NCBI GenBank assembly: GCA_030765055.1
Contig: CM060950.1
Span: 459,460,710-459,524,709, forward strand
DNA: 64,000 nt
Direction of reading: 5' to 3'
From: Mantis religiosa
Lineage: Eukaryota; Arthropoda; Insecta; Mantodea; Mantidae
Positions 19,679 through 30,600 of the stretch are shown here, piece after piece (position 1 is the stretch's first letter; each line of letters starts with the position of its first letter). A program made the position numbers and the translations under genes. The notes beneath the pieces are model-generated. The model was not told the origin of the DNA, did not search any database, and saw only the letters and a program-made list of their open reading frames with translations.

Positions 19679-22600
19679 TTCTGGTACTTCCTCTGCTGCA
19701 GCAGCAGTCTGTTTGGCTGATGCAGTCTTTCTGGCAGTTGGTACCTGACAGAAGCTGTTTTGTTGGGCACCTCACGTTGGACGCATCTGCGTTTCTTTGT
19801 TGACCCTTAAGCATAACACACAGACAATTTCGTTATAGTTGTGAGTGTGGTAATCTTAGTAGTACTGGTGCTTGTGTCTGTGATTGTCGTTGTGACTGCA
19901 CTGGTGACTGAAGTTGTTCTGGTACTTCCTCTGCTGCAGCAGCACTCTGTTTGGCTGGTGCAGTCTTTCTGGCAGTTGGTACCTGACAGAAGCTGTTTTG
20001 TTGGGCATTTCACGTTGGACGCTTCTGCGTTTCTTTGTTGGCCGTTAAGCATAACACACAGACAATTTAAAATTATAAATTCATAATAGGCTGTGTTCGT
20101 GGGGGTTGTGTTTTTTGTGAGCTGTGTTCATGGGGTTTCTTGTTGTAATTGTTTTTGTAGTCGTAGTTGTGGTGGTGGCTGCAGTTGTCCTTTCTGTGGT
20201 CGTTGTAGTTGTGAATGTGGTAATCTTTGTAGTACTGGTGCTTGTGTCTGTGATTGTCGTTGTGACTGCACTGGTGACTGAAGTTGTTCTGGTACTTCCT
20301 CTGCTGCAGCAGCAATCTGTTTGGCTGGTGCAGTCTTTCTGGCAGTTGGTACCTGACAGAAGCTGTTTTGTTGGGCATTTCACGTTGGACGCATCTGCAA
20401 TTTCTTTGTTGGCCCTTAAGCATAACACACAGACAATTTCGTTGTAGTTGTGAGTGTGGTAATCTTTGTAGTACAGGTGCTTGTGTCTGTGATTGTCGTT
20501 GTGACTGCACTGGTGACTGAAGTTGTTCTGGTACTTCCTCTGCTGCAGCAGCAGTCTGTTTGGCTGGTTAAGTCTTTCTGGCAGTTGGTACCTGACAGAA
20601 GCTGTTTTGTTGGGCATTTCACGTTGGACGCATCTGCATTTCTTTGTTGGCCCTTAAGCATAACACACAGACAATTTCGTTGTAGTTGTGAGTGTGGTAA
20701 TCTTTGTAGTACTGGTGCTTGTGTCTGTGATTGTCGTTGTGACTGCACTGGTGACTGAAGTTGTTCTGGTACTTCCTCTGCTGCAGCAGCAGTCTCTTTG
20801 GCTGGTGCAGTCTTTCTGGCAGTTGGTACCTGACAGAAGCTGTTTTGTTGGGCATTTCACGTGGGACGCATCTGCATTTCTTTGTTGGCCCTTAAGCATA
20901 ACACATCGACAATTTGGTTGTAGTTGTGAGTGTGGTAATCTTTGTAGTACTGGTGCTTGTGTCTGTGATTGTCGTTGTGACTGCACTGGTGACTGAAGTT
21001 GTTCTGGTACTTCCTCTACTGCAGCAGCAGTCTGTTTGGCTGGTGCAGTCTTTCTGGCAGTTGGTACCTGACAGAAGCTGTTTTGTTGGGCATTTCACGT
21101 TGGGCGCATCTGCATTTCTTTGTTGGCCCTTAAGCATAACACACAGACAATTTCGTTGTAGTTGTGAGTGTGGTAATCTTTGTAGTACTGGTGCTTGTGT
21201 CTGTGATTGTCGCTGTGACTGCACTGGTGACTGAAGTTGTTCTGATACTTCCTCTGCTGCAGCAGCAGTCTGTTTGGCTGGTGCAGTCTTTCTGGCAGTT
21301 GGTACCTGACAGAAGCTGTTTTGTTGGGCACCTCACGTTGGACGCATCTGCGTTTCTTTGTTGGCCCTTAAGCATAACACACAGACAATTTCGTTGTAGT
21401 TGTGAGTGTCGTAATCTTTGTATTACTGGTGCTTGTGTCTGTGATTGTCATTGTGACTGCACTGGTGACTGAAGTTGTTCTGGTACTTCCTCTGCTGCAG
21501 CAGCAGTCTGTTTGGTTGGTGCAGTCTTTCTGGCAGTTGGTACCTGACAGAAGCTGTTTTCTTGGGCACCTCACCTTGGACGCATCTGCGTTTCTTTGTT
21601 GGCCGTTAAGCATAACAAACAGACAATTTCGTTGTAGTTGTGAGTGTGGTAATCTTTGTAGTACTGGTGCTTGTGTCTGTGGTTGTCGTTGTGACTGCAC
21701 TGGTGACTTAAGTTGTTTTTGATACTTCCTCTGCTGCAGCAGCACTCTGTTTGGCTGGTGCAGTCTTTCTGGCAGTTGGTACCTGACAGAAGCTGTTTTG
21801 TTGGGCACCTCACGTTGGACGCATCTGCGTATCTTTGTTGGCCCTTAAGCATAACACACAGACAATTTAAAATTATAAATTCATAATAGGCTGTGTTCGT
21901 GGGGGTTGTGTTTGTGTGAGCTGTGTTCATGGGGTTTCTTGTTGTAATTGTTTTTGTAGTCGTAGTTGTGGTGGTGGCAGCAGTTGTCCTTTCTGTGGTC
22001 GTTGTAGTTGTGAATGTCGTAATCTTTGTAGTACTGGTGCTTGTGTCTGTGATTGTCGTTGTGACAGCACTGGTGACTGAAGTTGTTCTGGTACTTCCTC
22101 TGCTGCAGCAGCAGTCTCTTTGGCTGGTGCAGTCTTTCTGGCAGTTGGTACCTGACAGAAGCTGTTTTGTTGGGCATTTCACGTTGGACGCATCTGCATT
22201 TCTTTGTTGGCCCTTAAGCATAACACACAGACAATTTCGTTGTAGTTGTGAGTGTGGTAATCTTTGTAGTACTGGTGCTTGTGTCTGTGATTGTCGTTGT
22301 GACTGCACTGGTGACTGAAGTTGTTCTGATACTTCCTCTGCTGCAGCAGCAGTCTGTTTGGCTGGTGCAGTCTTTCTGGCAGTTGGTACCTGACAGAAGC
22401 TGTTTTGTTGGGCACCTTACGTTGGACGTATCTGCGTTTCTTTGTTGGCCCTTAAGCATAACACACAGACAATTTCGTTGTAGTTGTGAGTGTGGTAATC
22501 TTTGTAGTACTGGTGCTTGTGTCTGTGATTGTCGTTGTGACTGCACTGGTGACTGAAGTTGTTCTGGTACTTCCTCTGCTGCAGCAGCAGTCTCTTTGGC

Positions 22601-23294
22601 TGGTGCAGTCTTTCTGGCAGTTGGTACCTGACAGAAGCTGTTTTGTTGGGCATTTCACGTTGGACGCATCTGCATTTCTTTGTTGGCCCTTAAGCATAAC
22701 ACATCGACAATTTCGTTGTAGTTGTGAGTGTGGTAATCTTTGTAGTACTGGTGCTTGTGTCTGTAATTGTCGTTGTGACTGCACTGGTGACTGAAGTTGT
22801 TCTGATACTTCCTCTGCTGCAGCAGCAGTCTGTTTGGCTGGTGCAGCCCTTCTGGCAGTTGGTACCTAACAGAAGCTGTTTTGTTGGGCACCTGACGTCG
22901 GACGCATCTGCGTTTCTTTGTTGGCCCTTAAGCATAACACACAGACAATTTAAAATTATAAATTCATAATAGGCTGTGTTCGTGGGGGTTGTGTTTGTGT
23001 GAGCTGTGTTCATGGGGGTTCTTGTTGTAATTGTTTTTGTAGTCGTAGTTGTGGTGGTGGCTGCAGTTGTCCTTTCTGTGGTCGTTGTAGTTGTGAGTGT
23101 GGTAATCTTTGTAGTACTGGTGCTTGTGTCTGTGATTGTCGTTGTGACTGCACTGGTGACTGAAGTTGTTCTGATACTTCCTCTGCTGCAGCAGCAGTCT
23201 GTTTGGCTGGTGCAGCCTTTCTGGCAGTTGGTACCTAACAGAAGCTGTTTTGTTGGGCACCTGACGTCGGACGCATCTGCGTTTCTTTGTTGGC
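19679..23294. repeat. Second copy of a 3.6-kb satellite segment (first at 11980-15594)
   Basis: The offset is 7699 bp, then 7700 bp after a 1-bp deletion near 15230. By eye there are at least ten single-base differences over 3.6 kb, for example CACATTGG near 13636 against CACGTTGG, and CCTTAGCAT near 15230 against CCTTAAGCAT. A third, rearranged copy lies at about 34408-38004 and lacks one 238-bp monomer relative to this one. Confidence 0.85.
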
Positions 23295-23318
23295 GATGAT
23301 GATGATGATGATGAGTAT

Positions 23319-23353
23319 AAGGGCGCTCAACTACAGAGGTCATCAGCGCCCTT
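23319..23353 (-). promoter_or_regulatory. 3'-terminal hairpin of LINE copy C
   Basis: Arms at 23319-23327 and 23345-23353, with the same stem and loop as in copies A, B and E. About six triplets of tail follow in the RNA sense before satellite begins. Confidence 0.75.
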
Positions 23354-23500
23354 TTTTAAATGAAACTGGTCATGGCAAAAGCCAGATATAAATCATTCTA
23401 AAACAGTATATGTTAAAAAAGACAAAAAATACATACGCCTTGAAAAAATAAATAAATAAATAAAATAAAAATGTCGTCCAAAAACCATAAATTCTATTTG

Positions 23501-26500
23501 CTAAATCCTAAAATCTAATCTCGAAAAGAACCTAAAAACCTTCTTCACTACTGCGTTATCGTCCGCTAGAATTTCTGCAAAGCTGACCGGCAGCTGCAGA
23601 GACGTCCTAAGGTCTGCTAGGTGAAAACACTCTAGCAGCACGTGTCGTACAGACAACGCTTCATTACAAAACGGACATAGTGGAGAAGGCTCCTTTTTAA
23701 AAAGAAAGCTATGAGTAAAAATGCAGTGCCCAATTCGTAACCGAGCCAAACTCACCTCCTCGCGACGAGATGACCGACAGGAGGTAACCCAGGGAATCGG
23801 AAGTTCTTTGACAGATCTAAGTTTATTATTGCGGAGAGCATACCACTCTTCCTGCCAGCAGGTTTGCACAGCTCTCCGCAATTCGGCCCTAAAGTCTTCC
23901 GATGTCACAGATGGTATTCGAACCCTGGGCTTCATGATAGCCGTCTTGGCTGCTGAATCCGCCATTTCATTCCCCCGCAAGCCTACGTGACCAGGGATCC
24001 ATGCACACACCACGTTAACGCCAGAAGCGTGTAAAACGTGGAGGGCATCCTGTATACGCTGCACAATAGGGTGGTAGTTGTACAGCTGCCGTAGGCTTTG
24101 AAGAGCACTGAGGGAATCACTCAGGATTAAGCAGTCCCCCAACTTTCGTCGGCGTACGTGTAAAATGGCCCGGTATATTGCATAAAGCTCTGCAGTAAAA
24201 ATGGAAGTGCTAGTGTGGAATCCGAATGTATAGGGTTCGGTTCCACACACGTAAGCACAACCAACGCCATTTGAGTTCTTGGAGCCATCAGTATAAATTA
24301 CAAAATGGTCCTGATATCGCGATAAAAATTCTAAAAAACATGTGCGGATACTAGACATAGACATGGTAGATTTATCATATTTAGTCATGCCCAGATCAAC
24401 CGGGGACGCTCTGCACAACCAAGGAGGGTATGTCCTCTCCCCCCTAGGATACATCTTGGGCATGTCAGTATCAAGATGTCTAAGGAGCTCCCGGAAACGA
24501 AAACCAGGTGGCTTTGGTTTAATAGTAGTGTTCCTATAACGCACGTCCATGAAGGTATTAAAGAACGGCGTAAACGATGGATGTGTGGGCATGCAATTAA
24601 GTCCACAGCCATAATTGGCTAATAACATGTTGCGCCTGTAGTGCAGAGGAGGTTCTGCAGACTCAGCATACAGGCTTATAACTCGGCTCGTTGGAAATGC
24701 CCCAACAGCTATACGTATGCCACAGTTATGGACTGTGTCTAATCTCTTCAGCACAGATGGTCGTGCTGAGCCATAAACGATACTACCATAGTCTAATTTG
24801 GAACGGATGAGTGCCCGATAAAGTCGCAATAACACTGCACGATCCGCTCCCCACGATTTTCCACTTAGTACCCGCAAGATATTCAAAGATCGGTCACATC
24901 GTGCTTTCAGTTGTTCTATATGCGACGACCAACTAAGTTTTCTATCAAATATCAATCCAAGGAACCTCGTCTCATCTGCAAAAGGTAGTAGATCAGCGCC
25001 TAGCCGGAGCCTTGGAGGTAGTCGACTCTGCTGACGCCAGAAGTTTACACAGATGGTTTTCTCAGCGGAAAAACGGAAGCCGTTTTTTAAACTCCAACTC
25101 TTAAGGTTGTCCAAGGTGGTCTGAAGACGGCGCTCTAAAAACGGAGTGCGCTGAGATGTACAGTAGACGGCAAAGTCGTCTACAAATAGGCATGACGAGA
25201 CACCTGGAGGTACACATTTCGAGATAGAATTAATCGCAATAGCAAACAACGTAACACTTAGTACCGACCCCTGTGGTACACCATTCTCCTGAACAAAAAG
25301 GTTCGAAAAAACCGAGCCAACCCTTACTCGGAATACGCGGTCTTTCAGGAATTCCTGAAGGAAGAGTGGTAGGCGTCCACGTATATTCCAGGTGTGCAGA
25401 GTACGTAGCAACCCTGCCCGCCAACACGTATCATAAGCCTTTTCGAGGTCAAAAAATATTCCGACTGTTTGACAGTTCTTAAGAAATCCGTTCATAATCT
25501 GTGTCGACATGGACACAAGATGATCCACTGTTGAACGGCGTCGTCGGAAACCGCACTGGATGTTATTCAGTAGGTTGTGCGTTTCCAGCCACCATACCAA
25601 CCGCCCATTTATCATGCGTTCCATCACCTTGCATACGCAACTGGTGAGGGAAATAGGGCGGTAGCTAGAAGGGAGGTGACGGTCCTTGCCAGCTTTCAAG
25701 ATAGGTATAATGGTAGCTTCTCGCCACTTTTCAGGAAACGTGGCATCAACCCAAACACGGTTATACACCTCGAGCAGGAATGCCTTACCTTCAGGTGAGA
25801 GATGTTGTAACATTTGAACGTGGATTCCGTCCGGTCCTGGTGCTGTCAGTCGTGATGACGAAAGAGCGTGTTCTAGCTCTGCCAAGATGAAGAGGCGGTT
25901 ATAGTCTTCAAGGTTTCTGGAACTAAACACGAAACCTTGAGATTCTACCTGAGTCTTAATTGAGATAAACTCAGGAGCATAATTGCATGAGCTAGACACC
26001 TGAGCGAAAGCACAGCCGAAGGTGTTAGCCACAACAAACGGATCAACAACAACTCCTGCAGCTGTTTTCAGACCAGCGATTGGCAAGTGGGTTGATTTTC
26101 CGGCCACGCGCCTTAATTTATCCCATACAACAGATGAGGGTGTACATCTGTTAAAAGATGATACAAATTTGTTCCATGAGGTCTTTTTGCTATCCTTAAT
26201 TATTTGCCTAGATTTTGCGCGCGCTTTCTTGTACTCAATTAGATTACTTAGCGTAGAGTGTCGTTGGAATACCCTTAGAGCACGTCTACGAGCACGAATA
26301 GCATTCCGGCAGTCGTTGGTCCACCATGGGACAGGAAATCGACCGGGTTGGGTAGCCGAACGTGGAATAGACTGTCCTGCAGCGGAAAGAATTTTCTCTG
26401 TGAGATGATCGACTAAATCATTCACAGAATCGTGCTCGTTGTATTCAAAGACAGCCAACTGGGTGTAAAGATTCCAGTTGGCACGATCAAAGCGCCATCT

Positions 26501-27184
26501 AGGGATACGTGAGGGAGACACATCTTGTGCTAAGAGACTAAGAAGACATGGAAAGTGGTCGCTGGAATGTAAATCAGAGATGACATTCCACTGTAATGAA
26601 ACAGCTAACTGGGATGAACACACTGCCAAATCGATGTGCGAATAGGTGTTAAACGCGTCTGAGAGGAATGTGGGCTCTCCGGTGTTCAGGAGAACCAAGT
26701 TATTGCTCTCCAGGAATTTTGCAATGAGGTTGCCTCTCGAACATGCCCGATTTGAGCCCCAAAGTGGGTGATGGGCATTAAAGTCTCCAACTATTAGAAA
26801 TGGTGTTGAAAGTTGGGAAACCAGATCTTCAAGGTCAACTAACGAGAGGTCATCTGATGGCGGGAGATATACAGTGCAAATGCAAAATTCTATTGATGGC
26901 AGCTTAATCCTTACAGCTACAGATTGTAAATCAGACTGTAGCTGTAACGGATCTACAAATATGTCATCCCTGAGGAGCATCATAGTACCCCCGTGTGCAG
27001 GAATGCCCTCTTCTGTTTCAACATCACACCTCAGTGGTGTGTAGCGTCTGATTTTAAAGTTGTCTTGTGGTCGTAGCTTAGTCTCTTGTAAGCATACCAC
27101 TAAGGGGTGATGCTTACTGAGCAAAAGTTCCAATTCTGGTCGATGCGCTCTTAATCCTCGTATGTTCCATTGTAGGATAGCCAT
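23501..27184 (-). CDS. LINE ORF2 polyprotein, copy C
   Basis: An intact 1227-residue endonuclease-RT-RNase H protein with all motif residues as in copies A and B. It shares EQLK (RT domain) and EEWYAL (after RNase H) with copy E, so C and E form one lineage and A and B another. Its own changes are G in AAGQSIPR, S in QRHSTLSN and Q in SRYQDHF, none of them at catalytic positions. The start and spacing to ORF1 are unchanged. The left flank being plain satellite with no matching target-site duplication suggests that the 3' half may have been acquired by exchange with another copy. Confidence 0.94.
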   Translation of the reverse strand: MAILQWNIRGLRAHRPELELLLSKHHPLVVCLQETKLRPQDNFKIRRYTPLRCDVETEEGIPAHGGTMMLLRDDIFVDPLQLQSDLQSVAVRIKLPSIEFCICTVYLPPSDDLSLVDLEDLVSQLSTPFLIVGDFNAHHPLWGSNRACSRGNLIAKFLESNNLVLLNTGEPTFLSDAFNTYSHIDLAVCSSQLAVSLQWNVISDLHSSDHFPCLLSLLAQDVSPSRIPRWRFDRANWNLYTQLAVFEYNEHDSVNDLVDHLTEKILSAAGQSIPRSATQPGRFPVPWWTNDCRNAIRARRRALRVFQRHSTLSNLIEYKKARAKSRQIIKDSKKTSWNKFVSSFNRCTPSSVVWDKLRRVAGKSTHLPIAGLKTAAGVVVDPFVVANTFGCAFAQVSSSCNYAPEFISIKTQVESQGFVFSSRNLEDYNRLFILAELEHALSSSRLTAPGPDGIHVQMLQHLSPEGKAFLLEVYNRVWVDATFPEKWREATIIPILKAGKDRHLPSSYRPISLTSCVCKVMERMINGRLVWWLETHNLLNNIQCGFRRRRSTVDHLVSMSTQIMNGFLKNCQTVGIFFDLEKAYDTCWRAGLLRTLHTWNIRGRLPLFLQEFLKDRVFRVRVGSVFSNLFVQENGVPQGSVLSVTLFAIAINSISKCVPPGVSSCLFVDDFAVYCTSQRTPFLERRLQTTLDNLKSWSLKNGFRFSAEKTICVNFWRQQSRLPPRLRLGADLLPFADETRFLGLIFDRKLSWSSHIEQLKARCDRSLNILRVLSGKSWGADRAVLLRLYRALIRSKLDYGSIVYGSARPSVLKRLDTVHNCGIRIAVGAFPTSRVISLYAESAEPPLHYRRNMLLANYGCGLNCMPTHPSFTPFFNTFMDVRYRNTTIKPKPPGFRFRELLRHLDTDMPKMYPRGERTYPPWLCRASPVDLGMTKYDKSTMSMSSIRTCFLEFLSRYQDHFVIYTDGSKNSNGVGCAYVCGTEPYTFGFHTSTSIFTAELYAIYRAILHVRRRKLGDCLILSDSLSALQSLRQLYNYHPIVQRIQDALHVLHASGVNVVCAWIPGHVGLRGNEMADSAAKTAIMKPRVRIPSVTSEDFRAELRRAVQTCWQEEWYALRNNKLRSVKELPIPWVTSCRSSRREEVSLARLRIGHCIFTHSFLFKKEPSPLCPFCNEALSVRHVLLECFHLADLRTSLQLPVSFAEILADDNAVVKKVFRFFSRLDFRI

Positions 27185-27221
27185 TGGAACTATGGGATAT
27201 AAGATGTAAAGGTAGTCTACA

Positions 27222-28676
27222 TTAAGACGACTTCATGGGTGGCCGAATCAATTTGCCCTTTTTCTTTGGTGTAGGGCTAGTTTCGGCAGGTTTATCCTGC
27301 CTCTTCTTTGCTGCAGATGTAGCAGCGTGGTCAGCTGTTTCATGCTCCATATCCTCTATGGAAGAGGACGGTTTTCCTTCTACAACCTTCGATTCGAGGG
27401 GCTCGAAGCGATTGGAAATTCCGACCGACGTAGATGACGGTCGCCGGTCGTAGTCCTCCCCAGAAGATGACCCCGACGATGATCTCGGAGACGCTCTAGG
27501 GCTACGTTTCTTGGACTTTTCTGGAGCAGACTTTGTGCTTTCTTTCAGGAAGGCAGTTCTATCATACTGCGTCTTGAACTTGATCTCTGGTGCTTGGTAT
27601 ACAATGGGCAATTTCGTCCTGTTGTTAGAAGTGGATGCTTTCTCAGGCGACTTCACTGACCTGATATTTTCAGTAGTCTGTGTTCTCGGAGTTTTAGATG
27701 GTGTTACTGATGCTCTTGGTTGCGATCTAGGCACTAGAACTTTCTCGGATATTGTTGCCCCATTTAAATCAGATGTTTGGGTGCCAGCCTCCCGTTTCGG
27801 TGACGGAGTAGCCGCCACAGAGCTATAGGTACGGGAGGTGGTTGAAGAGGGCTTGAGGATACATAGAAGTTTCCGGGCTTCCGAAAAGGAAACCTTTTCC
27901 TTAACCCGGATCTCCTGAATAGCTCGCTCTTCAATATAACGGGGACATTCTCGTGAACTTGATGGATGTTCACCGCTACAATTTACGCATGCTGGAGGTG
28001 ATGTACATGCATTTTCATGCATGCCGGCTCCGCAGCTGACACATGTAGGTGCGCCTTTACAGAATGCACTAGTGTGACCGAACCGCTGACATTGGTAGCA
28101 TCTCAGAGGGTTAGGTATGTATGGTCTAACCTCAATCACTTCATATCCTGCCCTGATTCTTTGAGGGAGATCTACCCGATCAAAGGTCAGGAACAGGGTA
28201 CGAGTGGGAACCATATCCCCTCGTTCTCTCCTTTGGACACGATATACTGCAGTTACGCCTTGTTCCTGGAGGTTCTCCTGAATATCCTCGTTGGACATTC
28301 CATCCAACGCGCTAGTGTTTACAACACCGCGCGAGGAATTCAGGGTCCTATGCATCTCCACTTTGACTGGATAACTGCCCAGCATGTTGGCTTTCAGTAT
28401 CTTTGCTGCCTGGGATGCTGTAGTTGCTTCCACCAGCAGCGTGCCATTTCTAGATTTTGTACATGATTTAACAGCACCAGCTATTTTGTCAAGACCTTTC
28501 TGTATAATAAACGGATTAACCGTAGAAAAAGTTCTACCTTCCTCCGTTCGTTTAATAACTAAGTAGCGAGGACCACACTCAACTACTTGCTTAACACTGT
28601 TTTCAACTAAATCCTTTCCACGTTTATTGTTTTTTGGGGGGTGTATGTTAACCATAAATGTTGGTCTAAATTTCAT
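27222..28676 (-). CDS. LINE ORF1 (gag-like), copy C
   Basis: An intact 484-residue ORF1 starting at the conserved ATG (28674-28676). The three zinc knuckles are in the same positions as in copy B. The protein is a mosaic of the other copies: MVNIHPPKNN as in B, but FRPTF and KDLVENS as in A and D, and SPEKAST as in D. Private changes include a LNG in place of ING ahead of the Ser/Thr region and a NIRSVKSP in place of NNKSVKSP. Together with the intact ORF2 it makes copy C a potentially autonomous element. Confidence 0.9.
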   Translation of the reverse strand: MKFRPTFMVNIHPPKNNKRGKDLVENSVKQVVECGPRYLVIKRTEEGRTFSTVNPFIIQKGLDKIAGAVKSCTKSRNGTLLVEATTASQAAKILKANMLGSYPVKVEMHRTLNSSRGVVNTSALDGMSNEDIQENLQEQGVTAVYRVQRRERGDMVPTRTLFLTFDRVDLPQRIRAGYEVIEVRPYIPNPLRCYQCQRFGHTSAFCKGAPTCVSCGAGMHENACTSPPACVNCSGEHPSSSRECPRYIEERAIQEIRVKEKVSFSEARKLLCILKPSSTTSRTYSSVAATPSPKREAGTQTSDLNGATISEKVLVPRSQPRASVTPSKTPRTQTTENIRSVKSPEKASTSNNRTKLPIVYQAPEIKFKTQYDRTAFLKESTKSAPEKSKKRSPRASPRSSSGSSSGEDYDRRPSSTSVGISNRFEPLESKVVEGKPSSSIEDMEHETADHAATSAAKKRQDKPAETSPTPKKKGKLIRPPMKSS

Positions 28677-29109
28677 CCCCCAGTGCTCCCCACCCACCAC
28701 GGAGTCCAACAAGGGGTCACCCCACTGGGATGACAGGGCTACACAGGGGATATAGCGAGCTCGCCGTCCCACTCACCCTGGAGGTCGGTACAATACCTAG
28801 TCCTGGCCGATTGATTAGGGGTGGGTTAGTCCCTAACCTCCCGTTTAGGCGAAGCAGAAGCCAAAGTAGTGTATTAGAAATGCGCACCCTCCCCGAATTC
28901 AGAAAAATACTGTTACGAGCTCAGATACGCATCCCTCAACCACCAGGACAAACCTTTCCACCGACACGGGTCTCCACGCACGGCCTACACGTGGGTGGGC
29001 CTGTTGACCGTCTCCCTCAACCACGAAGAGGAGCCCACACGAGGGAGACTGTTGGCTCGGGACCCCGGGTTCGCCAAACCCGTACCTACCGAAGTAGGCC
29101 CCTGGGGGG
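28677..29109 (-). promoter_or_regulatory. 5'UTR of LINE copy C
   Basis: A 433-nt leader with the terminal hairpins seen in copy B, including the UUCG tetraloop hairpin at 29085-29098. It ends in six G residues on the plus strand, followed by GG that belongs to the copy D sequence GGAACTATGGG. Confidence 0.68.
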
Positions 29110-29145
29110 GGAACTATGGGATATAAGATGTAAAGGTAGTCTACA

Positions 29146-30600
29146 TTAAGACGACTTCATGGGTGGCCGAATCAATTTGCCCTTTTTCTTTGGTGTAGGG
29201 CTAGTTTCGGCAGGTTTATCCTGCCTCTTCTTTGCTGCAGATGTAGCAGCGTGGTCAGCTGTTTCATGCTCCATATCCTCTATGGAAGAGGACGGTTTTC
29301 CTTCTACAACCTTCGATTCGAGGGGCTCGAAGCGATTGGAAATTCCGACCGACGTAGATGACGGTCGCCGGTCGTGGTCCTCCCCAGAAGATGACTCCGA
29401 CGATGATCTCGGAGACGCTCTAGGGCTACGTTTCTTGGACTTTTCTGGAGCAGACTTTGTGCTTTCTTTCAGGAAGGCAGTTCTATCATACTGCGTCTTG
29501 AACTTGATCTCTGGTGCTTGGTATACAATGGGCAATTTCGTCCTGTTGTTAGAAGTGGATGCTTTCTCAGGCGACTTCACTGACTTGTTATTTTCAGTAG
29601 TCTGTGTTCTCGGAGTTTTAGATGTTGTTACTGATGCTCTTGGTTGCGATCTAGGCACTAGAACTTTCTCGGATATTGTTGCCCCGTTTATATCAGATGT
29701 TTGGGTACCAGCCTCCCGTTTCGGTGACGGAGTAGCCGCCACAGAGCTATAGGTACGGGAGGTGGTTGAAGAGGGCTTGAGAATACATAGAAGTTTCCGG
29801 GCTTCCGAAAAGGATACCTTTTCTTTAACCCGGATCTCCTGAATAGCTCGCTCTTCAATATAACGGGGGCAATCTCGTGAACTTGATGGATGTTCACCGC
29901 TACAATTTACGCATTCCGGAGGTGATGTACATGCATTTTCATGCATGCCGGCTCCACAGCTGACACATGTAGGTGCGCCTTTACAGAATGCACTAGTGTG
30001 ACCGAACCGCTGACATTGGTAGCATCTCAGAGGGTTAGGTATGTATGGTCTAACCTCAATCACTTCATATCCTGCCCTGATCCTTTGAGGGAGATCTACC
30101 CGATCAAAGGTCAGGAACAGGGTACGAGTAGGAACCATATCCCCTCGTTCTCTCCTTTGGACACGATATACTGCAGTTACGCCTTGTTCCTGGAGGTTCT
30201 CCTGAATATCCTCGTTGGACATTCCATCCAACGCGCTAGTGTTTACAACACCGCGCGAGGAATTCAGGGTCCTATGCATCTCCACTTTGACTGGATAACT
30301 GCCCAGCATGTTGGCTTTCAGTATCTTTGCTGCCTGGGATGCTGTAGTTGCTTCAACCAGCAGCGTGCCATTTCTAGATTTTGTACATGATTTAACTGCA
30401 CCAGCTATATTGTCAAGACCTTTCTGTATAATAAACGGATTAACCGTAGAAAACGTTCTACCTTCCTCCGTTCGTTTAATAACTAAGTAGCGAGGACCAC
30501 ACTCAACTACTTGCTTAACACTGTTTTCAACTAAATCCTTTCCACGTTTATTGTGTTTTGGGGGGTGTTGTTTAGCCATAAATGTTGGTCTAAATTTCAT
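29146..30600 (-). CDS. LINE ORF1 (gag-like), copy D
   Basis: An intact 484-residue ORF1 from the ATG at 30598-30600. The knuckle cysteines and histidines are all present; within the third knuckle region it has PPECVNC and SRDCPRY where the other copies have PPACVNC and SRECPRY. The N-terminus MAKQHPPKH matches copy A. Downstream there is no ORF2, only the 5' end of copy C, so this copy cannot be autonomous. If transcribed from its own 5'UTR it could supply ORF1 protein only. Confidence 0.9.
   Translation of the reverse strand: MKFRPTFMAKQHPPKHNKRGKDLVENSVKQVVECGPRYLVIKRTEEGRTFSTVNPFIIQKGLDNIAGAVKSCTKSRNGTLLVEATTASQAAKILKANMLGSYPVKVEMHRTLNSSRGVVNTSALDGMSNEDIQENLQEQGVTAVYRVQRRERGDMVPTRTLFLTFDRVDLPQRIRAGYEVIEVRPYIPNPLRCYQCQRFGHTSAFCKGAPTCVSCGAGMHENACTSPPECVNCSGEHPSSSRDCPRYIEERAIQEIRVKEKVSFSEARKLLCILKPSSTTSRTYSSVAATPSPKREAGTQTSDINGATISEKVLVPRSQPRASVTTSKTPRTQTTENNKSVKSPEKASTSNNRTKLPIVYQAPEIKFKTQYDRTAFLKESTKSAPEKSKKRSPRASPRSSSESSSGEDHDRRPSSTSVGISNRFEPLESKVVEGKPSSSIEDMEHETADHAATSAAKKRQDKPAETSPTPKKKGKLIRPPMKSS

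Larger units (their letters stand above)
11980..23294. repeat. Satellite block II (238-bp and 369-bp monomers)
   Basis: About 11.3 kb of head-to-tail satellite with no gene. Most monomers are 238 bp; some have extra CAG or CAA triplets and reach 241 bp. Long-form monomers (131 bp extra) have their insertions near 12368, 14170, 15250, 16812, 17181, 19461, 20068, 21869 and 22950. The plus strand is rich in G and T. Most monomers carry the palindromes AGTACT, CTGCAG, GGTACC and CTTAAG. The part 11980-15594 is repeated at 19679-23294. Open frames on both strands here are by-products of the low stop density and the GTN triplet pattern. The block ends at TTTGTTGGC, where the tail of LINE copy C starts. 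Confidence 0.95.
23295..29109 (-). mobile_element. I-superfamily LINE copy C, full length
   Basis: A complete element on the minus strand: tail and 3'UTR (23295-23500), ORF2 (23501-27184), ORF1 (27222-28676) and 5'UTR (28677-29109). Its 3' tail abuts satellite directly (TTTGTTGGC, then GATGATG). Its 5' end (six G residues, 29104-29109) abuts the ORF1-ORF2 spacer of copy D at GGAACTATGGG. No target-site duplication links the two sides. The 5' junction looks like a normal insertion into D, but the matching left part of D is missing. Confidence 0.9.
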
